Shown one piece after another: positions 27,525-38,176 of a stretch of DNA of 44,781 nt; positions within the stretch are counted from its first letter, which is position 1, and each line of letters starts with the position of its first letter. The notes under the pieces are model-generated. The model was not told where the DNA came from. It did no database searches and saw only the letters and a program-made list of their open reading frames with translations. A program made the position numbers and the translations under genes. This DNA is from Linderina pennispora. Its lineage: Eukaryota > Kickxellomycota > Kickxellomycetes > Kickxellales > Kickxellaceae. The stretch spans positions 1 to 44,781 of the forward strand of contig NW_024468317.1 in NCBI RefSeq assembly GCF_002104995.1, written 5' to 3'.

Positions 27525-28127
27525 TTATCCGTAGCAGCGGATGTTGTCAGAGCAGCCCTTGGACGCACACTGGCCGCCCTTTTCGAGGTACCGCTGGTGG
27601 TATGTCTCAGCAGCGTAGAAGATGCCTGCCGGCACGATCTCAGTTGTGATCTTGTTCTCGTACAGCTTCTGGCGCTCCACCTTGCTAGCCTCGGCCAGGT
27701 TGCGCTGCTCCTCGGTGTGGTAAAAGATAGCTGACCGGTACTGAGTGCCGACATCGCCGCCCTGGCGGCTGCCCTGGGTCGGGTCGTGCTTGTTCCAGAA
27801 GGCCGTCAGCAGTGTATCGTACGAAATGACCTTGGGATCGAATTCGAGCCGCACAGCCTCGGCGTGGTTGGTGGTGCCTGAGCACACCTCCTTGTACGTG
27901 GTGCTACCCTCGTGCCCGCCGGTGTAGCCGACCTGGGTCTGCAGAACGCCGTCCTTGCGCTGGAACACCAGCTCGACTGACCAGAAGCAGCCGGCGGCGA
28001 AGGTCGCGAGCTGGGTGCCTTCGCGTGATGTCGAGATAACGGACGGAATCGTCAGGTCCTGGGTGGCCATGGTGCGCTTAAAAATGCTGGTTAGTTGTCC
28101 GAGACGGCGGGTGGCAGCAACAAGCAT
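27525..28127 (-). CDS. MXR1: Peptide methionine sulfoxide reductase A
   Basis: The product is 200 residues from the ATG at 28125-28127. The open frame reaches ATG 28196, but a TATA box at 28183-28190 lies between, so transcription should start after that Met. The N-terminus [18 protein letters not shown] looks like a mitochondrial presequence. A second Met at 28070 ([10 protein letters not shown]) would give a cytosolic form, so dual targeting by leaky initiation is possible. The catalytic motif GCFW is at about residues 46-49, with the nucleophilic Cys at 47. [30 protein letters not shown] and [11 protein letters not shown] follow. C-terminal cysteines ([15 protein letters not shown]) are the likely resolving residues. 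The enzyme reduces methionine-S-sulfoxide in proteins, using thioredoxin. Confidence 0.93.
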   Translation of the reverse strand: MLVAATRRLGQLTSIFKRTMATQDLTIPSVISTSREGTQLATFAAGCFWSVELVFQRKDGVLQTQVGYTGGHEGSTTYKEVCSGTTNHAEAVRLEFDPKVISYDTLLTAFWNKHDPTQGSRQGGDVGTQYRSAIFYHTEEQRNLAEASKVERQKLYENKITTEIVPAGIFYAAETYHQRYLEKGGQCASKGCSDNIRCYG

Positions 28128-28811
28128 AAAGAAAGGAATAGTGGAGAACAGCGAAGAAGGAGGAAAAGGGGATTGCAGAGGACTTTTATAGCGCACGCGA
28201 GGCCTATTTGTCAGACAGGCTTCGGGCTATTTTGCCTTGCAAACGAAAATGATTTGCTGTAGCAGCACCAAAGCCGAATGCTCCGCATTTGTGATTATGC
28301 GAGAATCGCTAATGAGCAATTTTTGGCACCAATTGCGATAGGTTGGATTTTCATCACACTGGGAGCAAAGCAGTTCATAATAACAAGGCACTGAGTCATT
28401 GTGCCACGGAGTACAGAGGCTGGCCGGAGAAAATATAGCGTGCCTGCACATGCTTCAGACTCAGCACGTATGATAAACTATAGAAGTATCCACTATTTAT
28501 GGAATTGCTGCTCCACAGAAACCGAGCGGTTTGAGAATTTATACGGAACTCGGAAATAATGTTCTCCCCAAGACGCTCTTGTCGGCAAGCATCTTGGGGC
28601 CTTTTGGTGGCGATGTCAAAGGGGCGTGAGAGGATGCACCAGCGCACACCTTTTCAGACAGGTAACAATGGTCCAGGTATAGTAGTTACGCCATCACACC
28701 GTCATGTCCAGCCAGCAATTCTGGACCCAAATAGTCGCGGCTCTCGTCTTCGCAAACATCCAGCATGCAGTCTTTTCCTCAGCCTGCCACTACCCCTATT
28801 ATTTTCCACTG
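28128..28811. other. Divergent promoter region of msrA and GT31-like copy 1
   Basis: These 684 bp contain the msrA TATA box and its leader. The open frame of the glycosyltransferase extends upstream to 28704, but the region looks non-coding. No other gene was seen. Confidence 0.45.
28183..28190 (-). promoter_or_regulatory. TATA box of msrA
   Basis: The minus strand reads TATAAAAG, about 60 bp upstream of the ATG at 28127. It excludes the in-frame ATG at 28196 as the usual start. Confidence 0.6.
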
Positions 28812-29543
28812 ATGGTGCGTTTGAAGCGACACTTGCTCACCACACGGATGCTTGCACTAGCAGTTCTGGCTGGATTGACATGGGCAACAACGCTACTGCT
28901 GTACCAGCAGCTTTCATTCGCATACCGACGCATGTACATCGCCGACAAGGGGCTCAGCGGCCTGGCGATACTATTGCCGGTCACAAACAACACAGACATG
29001 CAATTCTACCACAATATGTGGGTCGGAGACTACCTTCATCCTGTCTGCGATTTCGACGGACCTGGATGCAGCATTGTTTGCAATCGGAGCTCGACGTACC
29101 AGACACTAGACAAGAAGACCATTTGTTTTTCGCGCGCGATCCAGCAGGGCTTCAGCGACACTGAGTTTTTCATCAAGCTCGATGACGACGCCCTTGTTGA
29201 TCGAGACTATATCCACCGCCTTATGCGCAGGTATCGTGGCTACCGGCAGCCGCTGTACATTAGCGACTTTATCCTGAATCTGGACCACCGCAACTCGGTT
29301 TTAGACGGGACTTACTACGGCAACGGCAAGTTCTACATGTTCAACCGCAAGCTGGTGGAGTGCATGGACACGGATATTGATTACCGCGGACGGCGGAACG
29401 AAGATGCAGTGTTTGGGTCCATGGTGCATAGGGGATGCGGCAAGAGCGTCGCACGGGTTCTGGAGGACGACGCAAAGATCTGGCACAAAACCTACCAGAG
29501 CAAAAACAAGTTCATCGATCTAGCAGCATTGAAACCCCACTGA
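28812..29543 (+). CDS. GT31-like type II membrane glycosyltransferase, copy 1
   Basis: The product is 243 residues from ATG 28812 (MVRLKRHLLTTRMLALAV). An upstream in-frame Met at 28704 would add 36 residues, but 28812 gives the cytosolic-tail, transmembrane-anchor layout of its two paralogues. The anchor is MLALAVLAGLTWATTLLLY. The lumenal domain has AILLPVTNNTDMQFYHNMW, HPVCDFDGPGC, TICFSRAIQ, FFIKLDDDALVDRDYI with the DxD metal site, YYGNGKFYMFNRKL, and GRRNEDAVFGSM. The order DxD, then G-x-G-K-F-Y-M-F, then NEDAVFG parallels the GT31 beta-1,3-glycosyltransferase signatures (DDDVF, Y-x-G-x-G-Y, EDVYVG). Donor and acceptor are unknown. It is the first of three same-strand paralogues, and is likely a Golgi enzyme. 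Confidence 0.75.
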   Translation: MVRLKRHLLTTRMLALAVLAGLTWATTLLLYQQLSFAYRRMYIADKGLSGLAILLPVTNNTDMQFYHNMWVGDYLHPVCDFDGPGCSIVCNRSSTYQTLDKKTICFSRAIQQGFSDTEFFIKLDDDALVDRDYIHRLMRRYRGYRQPLYISDFILNLDHRNSVLDGTYYGNGKFYMFNRKLVECMDTDIDYRGRRNEDAVFGSMVHRGCGKSVARVLEDDAKIWHKTYQSKNKFIDLAALKPH

Positions 29544-29806
29544 GAGTGGCAGCAAACGTCATGTTGTGGCCATGGTCGGCCTGCTGAACCATGTGCCGAT
29601 CGGCGCTGTTGGCAGTTCTGATTTTCCAGCGAATCATGCGTTTCTCCTGGCTCAACAAACAAGCCAGTGCTTGCGGATCTGGGAACCTTTTCTGCTAAAG
29701 CAACAGATTCGCTTTTTAGTTTTCTGGTAATGCGCCATTAAAGTTCTCTCTTCGACCTATTTTCCCCTCCTACTCCCACATACACGCTATCTATTATCCG
29801 ATAACC

Positions 29807-30574
29807 ATGGTCCTTTCCATCTTCTCGAGCCGCCGGACGGTCCTCTTGGTGATTCTTCTCCTGGCCATTGTGACCACCATCATGTTTGCACACGAAGAGA
29901 TAGGTTCCTTGGACACTTTCTGGCGCCCGCCACCGCCGCGCGCACACGACCACATGGGCCGTGAGCGCGACCTGGCGGTCGTTATGCCTGTCAACGAAAA
30001 CACCGACCTGCAGTTCTACGGGAACATGTGGGTGAACGACTACTTGCATCCGGTGTGCGATTTCGAGGGCGATGGGTGCCGGATAGTATGCAACCAGAAG
30101 TCGACATGGGAGACGCTGGACAGCAAGACGATTTGCTTCACAAAAGCGCTGAAGGAGCGGTACCGTGGCACCGAGTTCTTTATTAAGCTGGACGACGACG
30201 CGTTTGTTGACAAAACGTATATCCGCGAGCTGATGTACAAGTACCACCGACACCCGAAGCCCGTGTACATCAGCGACTTCATTCTCAACCTGGACGGCGA
30301 GAACCTGAACATGAACAACACATGGTACGGCAACGGCAAGTTCTACATGTTCAACCGCCGGCTCCTGGACTGCATTGACGACAAGATCCAGTACACGGGT
30401 CATCGCAACGAAGACGCGGTCTTTGGCGCCATGGTGGCCAACGGATGCGGCACTGACATCGTGATGGTACCGGAGAACGACGACAAGATCTGGCACCGCA
30501 GGTATGCCAACAAAAACAAATTTATCAATCTGACAGCCATTCCCAACCGTGTGGTTGAAGACTGGGAGCTGTAA
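29807..30574 (+). CDS. GT31-like type II membrane glycosyltransferase, copy 2
   Basis: The product is 255 residues. A short cytosolic tail is followed by the anchor TVLLVILLLAIVTTIMFA, a Pro-rich stem (FWRPPPPRAHDH), and the catalytic domain from about residue 60. It has VVMPVNENTDLQFYGNMW, HPVCDFEGDGC, FFIKLDDDAFVDKTYI (DxD near residue 127), PVYISDFILNL, WYGNGKFYMFNRRL near 173, and HRNEDAVFGAM near 198. The conserved cysteines match copies 1 and 3. It ends with KIWHRRYANKNKFINLTAI, a tail shared by all three. The start is the only plausible Met before the anchor. Function is as for copy 1: a GT31-fold Golgi glycosyltransferase of unknown specificity. It lies 263 bp downstream of copy 1. 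Confidence 0.78.
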   Translation: MVLSIFSSRRTVLLVILLLAIVTTIMFAHEEIGSLDTFWRPPPPRAHDHMGRERDLAVVMPVNENTDLQFYGNMWVNDYLHPVCDFEGDGCRIVCNQKSTWETLDSKTICFTKALKERYRGTEFFIKLDDDAFVDKTYIRELMYKYHRHPKPVYISDFILNLDGENLNMNNTWYGNGKFYMFNRRLLDCIDDKIQYTGHRNEDAVFGAMVANGCGTDIVMVPENDDKIWHRRYANKNKFINLTAIPNRVVEDWEL

Positions 30575-32114
30575 CCAGTTTCGTTGTCAGAGAAATAGAA
30601 AATTGTATTTAGCCCATCTCAACGTGGCTTGGGCAGTAGTAGGTCCGTTTATTTGTGCGCCTGGAGGGGGTGGGCTGACTCGGACAATGGGGAGACCGGC
30701 TGGCGGGCCCTGTCTAAGCGTATCAACTGGACGGTTCTCTCCAGCTTGTCATTGTTCAGACCCCGCACGCAGTAATCACGTTACTGCCCCTCCTCGCCTT
30801 CGGTTCATAGATTAGGTAAACAGATACACAGGAGATATCTGCCATCGTGTCTGGGGATAGCAGGGCATGGTGCCTCGGATGCAATCCGGCCATGGATTCA
30901 GTTTCCGGCTGGTGGTTCCGGGTGGCAATAGAACCACCTCGCCTAGAGACCGTCTGGGACAGCTCAATTCAATACAACAATTGCGCGGATGTTGGATGCC
31001 CGGGAGTCATTGCGGATGGAAGGCTGCCTGCCTCGGCTGGCCTGAGGATCCGTTTGCATTACGTTACGCAAAGCTGATTGTTCAAGCGGGAGTCTATTTA
31101 TATACCGCACACCGCCCGGCCAATTACGCTCACAGACAATGGACAACCCCAGGGGAGAGTGGGTCACCCCTATCACCGCGGAGCATGCATTGTCTGTCGA
31201 CAGACACTCCAGCACAGCCAAACACTAAGTCTGTATGTAGCCCTGGTCCGCCGATGGTATGTCTGCAAACGCCAATCCCGGCGGCAAGGCCTGCCAAAGG
31301 AGCTCTTCTGAAAGCAGCCTGAAGCCGGCAGGACGCCTGTTGAGGTGGAAACCTAGGATTGTACCACGACGGGTAGTTTCCCTCTCGCCCGTGCCGTCAC
31401 CACAAGCTCCTGCATGCCATCTCGATATGGGATTCGTGCAAAGGGGAGGGCCGCCTTGGAAGGAAGGAGCAGCAAGGTGCAATCTCTGCGGAAAAGATTG
31501 TCAGCACTGACAGTCCCCATCCATGCTGTTTGGCTTTTATTTTCCAGAAGCTTGATGTCGAGCAAGGTCAGTGCCTATGGCAGCCTTTCTCTTTTTGCAG
31601 GGCGTGGAGAGCTGCTTTTCCGTGGGTGCGAGGCCGTTGCATCACTAGTGTTATACAGGTGGACCTAGTGTGAAAATATAATTTTAGCCACATATTTCCG
31701 TGTTCGGCAACGGCTAATAACAGAGTGATATCACAGCGGTCCTGGGAGGCAGCGGGCGGGGAGTGGGCGGGCGAATGCGCTTCATTCGCGAAAATAAGAC
31801 GTGTCAATCCTAGCACCCAGTCGCTCATGCACATCCTGCTGAAGCGAGGTCGTTCCAATTATAGTTTCCCCGTATGATTTTTTTGGGAAAATAAAGAGGC
31901 CGATTCTCACTTTCAGTGCGTGGAGCCGTTGAAAGCAGCTGGCCTAGCGAGTTTGTTTATAAGCACAGCAAAACGGCTCCCCGAGAGCCAAGAACTGAAA
32001 AAAGCTCCAAACCCCTTTTCTCCTTTTTCTTTCTCCTCCTTTTCTACCCTCTCCATCGACACCCTTCCCTCATCTCCTCACTACTCAGCGCAGCCCCTGA
32101 TATCATATACAACA
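30575..32114. other. Long intergenic stretch between GT31-like copies 2 and 3
   Basis: In these 1,540 bp I see only short ORFs in all frames without domain signal. There is no tRNA- or 5S-like structure and no repeat. A TATA-like TTTATAAG at 31957-31964 lies about 155 bp before the start of copy 3 and is followed by a C/T-rich leader. Confidence 0.5.
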
Positions 32115-32894
32115 ATGGCACCAATCACACTGTCGCGGCCGCGCATCCTGATACTGCTGATAGTCCTGGGCATTGTGGGGACCAGCGTCGTGCTGACCTC
32201 GGACCGGCATAACTACTGGGGCGCGTTCCCGCCGCCGCCTGAGCACGAGCAAGTGCCTCCGCCCAAGGAGCTTTCGCCGCAGGAGAAGGAGCGCGAGCTG
32301 TTCTCCAAGCTGGCGATCGTGTTCCCGGTGAACCACAACACAGACATGCAGTTCTACAAGAACATGTGGCTGCGCGACTACCTGCACCCGGTGTGCGATT
32401 TCGACGGGCCAGATTGCAAGATTGTGTGCAACCGGGAGTCGACGTATCATACGCTGGACCAGAAGACGTTCTGCTTCTCGCGGGCGCTCAAGAACTACAA
32501 GGATATTGAGTTCTTTATCAAGCTCGACGACGACTCGTTTATCGACAAAGACTATATCAAAAGGCTGATGCTCGAGCACCAGGGCTCGAAGAAGCCCGTT
32601 TATATCAGCGACCACACAAGGTTTGGTGATCCCGGGAACGAGGGCACTCTGAACCACGTTCTGTACGGCAATGGCAAGTTCTACATGTTCAACATGAACC
32701 TAGTCAGGTGCCTGGACGTGGAGTTCAAGTACAATGGCCCGCGCAATGAGGACGCGGTGTTTGGCGGCATGGTCACGTCGGGCTGTGGCGAGAAGAACGT
32801 GACATTTGTGCAGGAGGACGACAACTTTATCTGGCACAAGACGTACAAGAACAAGAACAAGTACATTGATCTGGCGGCTATCAAGAACCATTAG
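32115..32894 (+). CDS. GT31-like type II membrane glycosyltransferase, copy 3
   Basis: The product is 259 residues from ATG 32115 (MAPITLSRPRILILLIV). The open frame extends to 31920, but that part is C/T-rich leader. The anchor ILILLIVLGIVGTSVVLT is followed by a stem with FPPPPEHEQVPPP, then IVFPVNHNTDMQFYKNMW, HPVCDFDGPDC, FFIKLDDDSFIDKDYI (DxD near 135), LYGNGKFYMFNMNL and PRNEDAVFGGM, ending KTYKNKNKYIDLAAIKNH. The sequence is collinear with copies 1 and 2. The region after the DxD (SDHTRFGDPGNEGTLNHV) differs most from the others, which could reflect acceptor preference. Its stop is only 26 bp from the 3' end of convergent VIP1, so the two transcripts probably overlap. Confidence 0.78.
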   Translation: MAPITLSRPRILILLIVLGIVGTSVVLTSDRHNYWGAFPPPPEHEQVPPPKELSPQEKERELFSKLAIVFPVNHNTDMQFYKNMWLRDYLHPVCDFDGPDCKIVCNRESTYHTLDQKTFCFSRALKNYKDIEFFIKLDDDSFIDKDYIKRLMLEHQGSKKPVYISDHTRFGDPGNEGTLNHVLYGNGKFYMFNMNLVRCLDVEFKYNGPRNEDAVFGGMVTSGCGEKNVTFVQEDDNFIWHKTYKNKNKYIDLAAIKNH

Positions 32895-32920
32895 GTGTTT
32901 ATTATCGTATTCTAAAAGAC

Positions 32921-35900
32921 TCATTCTATCTCGTTTAAAAGACCCCGGAGCTTGTCAATGGCCTTGTCGAGGGGAATATGATAGGTGAAGTTGCGGCGCG
33001 GCAGAACCTTGAGCGCATGCGTGGCGTCAATGTTCATGTCGAGCACGTGATAGCAATTGGCGCCCGGGCTGAACCCAATGCGAAGCGAGTACTCGCGGTC
33101 CAGCGCGGCGTCCACATCGGGCTTGCGCTCATACACCTCAAAGATAATGTGGGTCAGATAATCCAGCTCCTCGACCTTCTCGTACGGGATCATGGTCTGC
33201 ATGTCGCACATAAACACCAGGTTCAGCAGCGTGTGGATGTGCGACTCCTTGGTGAAATAGAACCGCACGCGCGCGTCCTTCCCGTTCTTGACATCGGTCA
33301 GATCGTCAGCCAGCTGGCGCAGCAGCGGCACAAGCGCCTGGACGCCGATGGCCATGCGCTGCGGCGGCTCAATGCCGTACTCGCGCCTTGTGACAAAATC
33401 AAACAGCAGCTTGGCCTTGTAGTAGAGCGCACGCACGTCCTGCTGCGTGAACAGCAGGTCGGGCGGGTAGTCGGGCGGCGCCGAGTGCTCGTAGCTCTTG
33501 GACATCTGGCCCGACGACGACGGACGCGCACGAAGCACCGGCGACGACGACACAGTATCGCAGGCGTTCCGGGAAATGGCCAGCTTGGCCAGCGAGTCGC
33601 CCTTTTCGGAGCTCATCTCCAAAATGTCCTCGTCGCTGTCGACGCCCAGCATATCGGCTACTGATGACAGTGCGCTCGAATGTGCAGCAGCGATGCGCTC
33701 GGCACTGAGCTTGTCGGGCGACATGAAGATGCGCTCCAGGAACCGGCGGTTGTGCAGCGCGTCGTATTTGAGCGAGTCGTAGAGTTCGCCGACCTTGGCT
33801 GGATCGTACATTTCGCTGCCGTCCTTGTTGACCAACTGGAAGTCGCTGAGGATCTTCTTCCACCGCTCGCGGAACAGCTCGGGGGTCTCGCCGCAGCACC
33901 ACTCGTCCTGCAGCTCCCTCAGCCCGTCCTTGCCCAGGTCCTGGAAATTGCGCTCCATGCGCGCAATCAGGCGGCACATCAACGAGCACAACTCGCGGAC
34001 AAACACCCTGGGATGGCTGCCCATGTCTTTGGGCAGGCGCATGTTGGGCGTGCAGAACGGGTTGGCAGCCAGGGGCCCGTCAAAGTTGAAGAAGCCGCGG
34101 ATCTGCGTCTTTGCTCTCTCCATCTCGTCCTTTGCCTCCGTGCTGTCGTCGAGCATGTCTGCGCGCACGGTAATCAGATCCTTGAACGGCTTTCCATTCA
34201 GAAACGCTGCGCAGTATGCGTTTACGGTCGACAGCACACGGCGCTCAGTGCTGGAGTAAATCTTGACGTCATCCAGAAGGTGGCGGTTGATGAGCAGCAG
34301 GTCCTTGCGCATGTTCTCGCCCAGGTCCTGCGACTGCACGATGCCTGCATGGGTGCACTCGCCGCCCCACTTCAGCACAAACTGCACACAGTCCACATGC
34401 TTTGTCTCCTTGTTTTTTTGCGGCTTCACCTGCACCTTGGTGCCCAGAAAGTCGATCTTTCTCTGCAGCACGTCCTCCAGGTGCTCCAGATCGCCGGGTG
34501 CGTCGACGCCCGGATCGAGCGCCCTTGCCTTTTGCAGCGCCTCCAAGGCGCCACGCAGCGCTTCGGGGGTCCGAAGCATGATCTCGCTGGTGGATTCGCC
34601 CAGCAGCTGCATGATCGGCGGACTGCGCAGCACGTACTTTATCTTCTGCTTGGGCGTGCGGTCGGCGTGGCGACACACATTGAACACACCCTTTAGTACC
34701 CAGCGCGACTCGTACGTCTGCTTGCCGACGTTGTCTGCGTCGACAAAGCGGGCCACCCAGCGGTGGTGCAGGGCCTCCTGGAAGCGTGCGTCGAGGATGC
34801 TTGCAGTGTCGTCGTAGTACTGGTCGTTGCCCTTGACAAACGACCAGCCGTTGACGTCGATCACCATCGACTGGCCGTTGGCGCGCAGCAGGTCGAACCC
34901 ACACACACGCTGGCCGAATGCCTCAGAGACAGCCCGGGCGATGTCCTCCTCCTCCTCGCTAAGCGGCGTCACGAACCGCATCTCCTTGCCCTCGTTGTTG
35001 CGCCTGACATGGCCGTCCACGACTGGCGACTTGCGGGTCTCGGCATGCGCATACTCCTTGCCCACCGTATAGACCTTGACGTCAACCGAGTTGTCCACGT
35101 CGACAAACTCCTCGTAGATGAACGAGCCGTCGCGGCGCACGGGGAAGTATCCGGCGTGGAACTCGCTCGACTTGTTCCCGATCTTGCGGAACAGCCTGCG
35201 CACCCCGCCGCCCTGCTCGCGCGAGTAATAGATGTAGATATTGTGGTCCTCGGCGTCGCACGGCTTCTCCACAAACGGCTTGCGGATAATCTGGTCGCCC
35301 ACCCGCAGCGTGTCCTCGTCAATCTCTTCCACATCGCTGGATCCCGCCAGCGTGCCCAGCTTGATGTTCATTTTTTGCTCGACCACGCGTCTCAGCGCCG
35401 GGTGGACGTCTGGCCCGCCGTCGCGGCTGGCAATCAGATGGCGCGGCGTCGTCACCCCGATGCTGTGCAGCATCTCCAGCACAATGCGCCGGTCGAACAA
35501 TAGGAACTGCCGGATCAGCGAGTTCACCGAGAATGGCTTGCGCAGCCGGAAGTACTGGAACGCCTTTTCCAGCGGGAAGCCCCGGGAGAAGAAGGATATT
35601 AGGAAATCGCACAGCGGCCATTTTTCCACGTCCTCGTCCAGGATCGTCTTGTCGCCGAAGAAAATGACCTCATAGTGCCCGGTTGCGATCAGCCGGTTCA
35701 GGATATTTGCCATCGGCTTTGACCGCGCCTTATTGTCCATCGCGCAGATTCCGATTATTGCTAGCAAGGGTTGCTTTTTCTTTTGAGTTGCTGCACAGGT
35801 GTGGTGTGCGTGCGGGGGGAGGCTGGGTGGGAAAAATTTTCTACTTACACTTGCGGCCCTCGAGTTGGGGCAGATCGATAAAGTGCGGGGACGTCGACAG

Positions 35901-35957
35901 CATTCCGCCGACCTCGGACAGGAACCCCGACCCCGTGTTCTTGCGAAGCGGTGCCAT
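32921..35957 (-). CDS. VIP1: Diphosphoinositol-pentakisphosphate kinase (VIP1/PPIP5K)
   Basis: There are two exons, 35849-35957 and 32921-35790, giving a 992-residue product. The intron has donor GTAAGTAG and acceptor GTGCAG, and the join gives LPQLEGRK-STQKKKQPL in frame. The N-terminus MAPLRKNTGSGFLSEV is followed by the kinase (RimK/ATP-grasp) half: IIGICAMDNKARSKPM, VIFFGDKTILDEDVEKWP, VNSLIRQFLLFDRRIVLE, FVEKPCDAEDHNIYIYY and VIDVNGWSFVKGNDQYYDD. The second half is a histidine acid phosphatase domain starting with NVCRHADRTPKQK near 406-418 and including THAGIVQSQDLGENMR. The enzyme makes 1-diphosphoinositol pyrophosphates (IP8 from 5-IP7), which signal phosphate status; the phosphatase half reverses this. 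A long C-terminal linker (DEDILEMSSEKGD) is low-complexity. The family length is about 1,000-1,150 residues. Confidence 0.93.
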
Positions 35958-36304
35958 AGCGTCGGGTGGAGCTGAACAGTGTGAAAAAGAAACCATGAAG
36001 CGTGGCGTTGCAGAGGAGAGAGACAAAGGAGGCAGGGCCAGGCCCCACGCCTTGAATGCACCACGCCCTCGCTCACCCCGCCTCAATTTGCCCGTCTCCC
36101 ATTGGCCAGATAAAGCGCTGCTGCATCATGTGCATTCCCCTTTTTTTTTTTTTTTGAGATGATTCACAGCAGAGGTTGAAAAGTCTCTGCGAAAAAGCAG
36201 TCTCAGGCTGCTCCCCTCCCGGTTCCCAGCGCGGTAGAAATATTGATGGGATGTTATTTTACAGAAAATAGTTTGGGAATAAAAATGAGTAGAGGCCGGT
36301 TCCT
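35958..36304. other. VIP1 upstream region
   Basis: No gene is seen in these 347 bp. A run of 15 T (36141-36155; A on the VIP1 strand) lies in the middle, and the rest is probably VIP1 leader and 3' UTR of the small mitochondrial protein gene. Confidence 0.45.
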
Positions 36305-36562
36305 TCAGGCGCTCCATGCCTCGGCGGAGCCCGCCGACAGCTGCTGCACTTCGCGGCTGGCCATCTCGATGGGCGCAGAGTTCCACGGCGCCTGCGCGTC
36401 GTCCGAGCTGAGCAGCTGCTGCAGGTACGCCTGCTTGGGCACCGCGGCCTCGTATGCCGAGTGGACCTCCTGGAAGTTCTCGGTCGAGAATGCCCGAACG
36501 GCGACAGGCGAGCGGCGGGCGACAAGGGTGCGAATGGCGGAGGTGCGAGCGGCGGCGAACAT
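36305..36562 (-). CDS. Small mitochondrial-type protein of unknown function, copy A
   Basis: The product is 85 residues. The N-terminus MFAAARTSAIRTLVARRSP, followed by VAVRAFSTENF, is a classic mitochondrial presequence: Arg-rich, no acidic residues, and an R-x-F-S cleavage-like site. The mature part is about 60 residues and helical: KQAYLQQLLSSDD, then AQAPWNSAPIEMASREVQQL. It shares the block Q-x-Y-L-x2-L-L-x2-DD-x2-APW-x5-EM-x-SREVQ with the protein at 38177-38473. I do not recognise a named family. A TATA box about 95 bp upstream suggests real, perhaps strong, expression. The start is the only Met before the presequence. Confidence 0.72.
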   Translation of the reverse strand: MFAAARTSAIRTLVARRSPVAVRAFSTENFQEVHSAYEAAVPKQAYLQQLLSSDDAQAPWNSAPIEMASREVQQLSAGSAEAWSA

Positions 36563-38176
36563 TTTGTATTTTTACTCTGTCTTGCGCGGAAACGGGGTTT
36601 TCTTGAGGGCTGGGACGGGATGATATTTTTCAGGCGAAAGGGAGGGAAATGCGCTCCTTTTATATCCGTTTTGCCCCAGCATGGCCAAGGGTCAAAAAGC
36701 GGGCAGGCCAGTTAGTAGGGCGGGATACGGCTGGGAAATTTTGAGCATCGGAGCGCACCGGCCACGCAACCACCAATTCCTCAGCAGCGCAAATCCCCAG
36801 CCATGCGATTGGCTGCCCGGAACCCGAGCATCGATTCCATCGATGCAAGTGCAGCTGATGTCCGTCCGGCCGGCACAATTGGCGTGTGAAAGGCGCTGGG
36901 CAGAAAACCGAGCACAGTCGGACGTAATGGCAACGATTTTCTAGCAGTCCCAGAGCCATCTATTTATCAGCACAGCAACCATGCAGCTGGCCAAATATGG
37001 CGCTAATCCTCCGGGACACATGTAAAACTATCTGCACACCCTGGGTGCCTCTTGGCTATTTGCTGCCAGCCGCTTCTCCCTCTGGAAAGAGGGCAGCGGA
37101 AATTGCCGTTCAGCAGCGGAGCTCGAGACAAACAGCCGGTGCGTGTTCGCTGGCGGCCGCGATGGTGTCACTGCTACAACATCTCCAAAGAACGCCCTGC
37201 CCGGCGTGCAACGTACAAAATGCAGCGGGCCGTCAATCATCGCGGAGTTTGATGCAGCTCACTAATTACGTACATATTTTCAAGCAATAACTCTTTCCGC
37301 CCGCATCCTGCGAATAAAACCCGTGAGAATGAGATACCGTAGGGATCACCACCCGGGTCATTCCATCACTCCATATACGGGCTGCAGCTGCCCTAATGTG
37401 ACGTCCACTAGAAAAGAAGTCCACACTGGCAATGTGCTACATCGGCCAGATCATGAAGGGGCGAAGGGGTTTAGCAAGCGGACTCAAGAAGCGATCGTGT
37501 CGCTCCCAAGACATCTGCAAAGACATGTCCCTGCGGTTGGTTCTTGACAAATGGCACTATGGTTTTTGCTTGTCCAAACAAATACGTGGCCGTGTTATGC
37601 AAACATGAGCGAGACTAACCAATGTCTACATACCACTCATATATTGGGCCAATGGTGCAGCGGCTTCCTCCGAATGCACACTGCACGGCTTGCTTCCGAT
37701 GGGAGGGGCAGGTAATCACGGCATGTGACAACAGATGATAAGGGCTGCATGTGGAGCGGGTTGCTTTCTGTGACTGCCAACTGATATTTTTTCTAGCGCG
37801 GCGACGATAAGCCCCAAAAAAGAGCAAGCAATGGCCATGTGATGGCGTGCATACACTGTGCTGGACGCGCCCTAAATGGTGACTATGGCCACTGCAACCT
37901 GCCCATCCCCTCCGATTTAGGCCCCCTGTGCTGAGTGTGCCTCCCCCTCTTTCTGCACACTGGAGAAGCGGATGCAAAAAGGCGGCAAAGCTCACAATAT
38001 GCTTTTTTTTTTGCTCAAGTAGAGTGGTGGGGCAACACAGGCCACATTCACGGTATATTGCGTGTCCAACGCACGCCGCAAACAAAACCCATGACTGGAT
38101 GGCGCCTCGGGTAGAGCAGGGATGAATGCGAAAGGAGTTTTGTTATTTGTACAGAGAAAAGCAGAATGGAAAATTT
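36563..38176. other. Long intergenic stretch between the two small mitochondrial-type genes
   Basis: These 1,614 bp contain the TATA box of copy A (36657-36664) and otherwise only short overlapping ORFs without domain signal. No tRNA or repeat was recognised. Confidence 0.5.
36657..36664 (-). promoter_or_regulatory. TATA box of small mitochondrial-type protein copy A
   Basis: The minus strand reads TATAAAAG about 95 bp before the ATG at 36562. Confidence 0.6.

Noticed and set aside
29738-30496. Minus-strand ORF opposite GT31-like copy 2
   Set aside because: Antisense to conserved DxD and NEDAVFG motifs, with no domain of its own.
30575-32114. tRNA, 5S rRNA or a fourth GT31 copy in the long gap
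   Set aside because: No cloverleaf, 5S-like sequence or GT31 motif was found in any frame on either strand.
33680-34696. Plus-strand ORFs opposite VIP1 (here and at 34763-35503)
   Set aside because: They are antisense to the conserved VIP1 coding sequence and have no recognisable domain.
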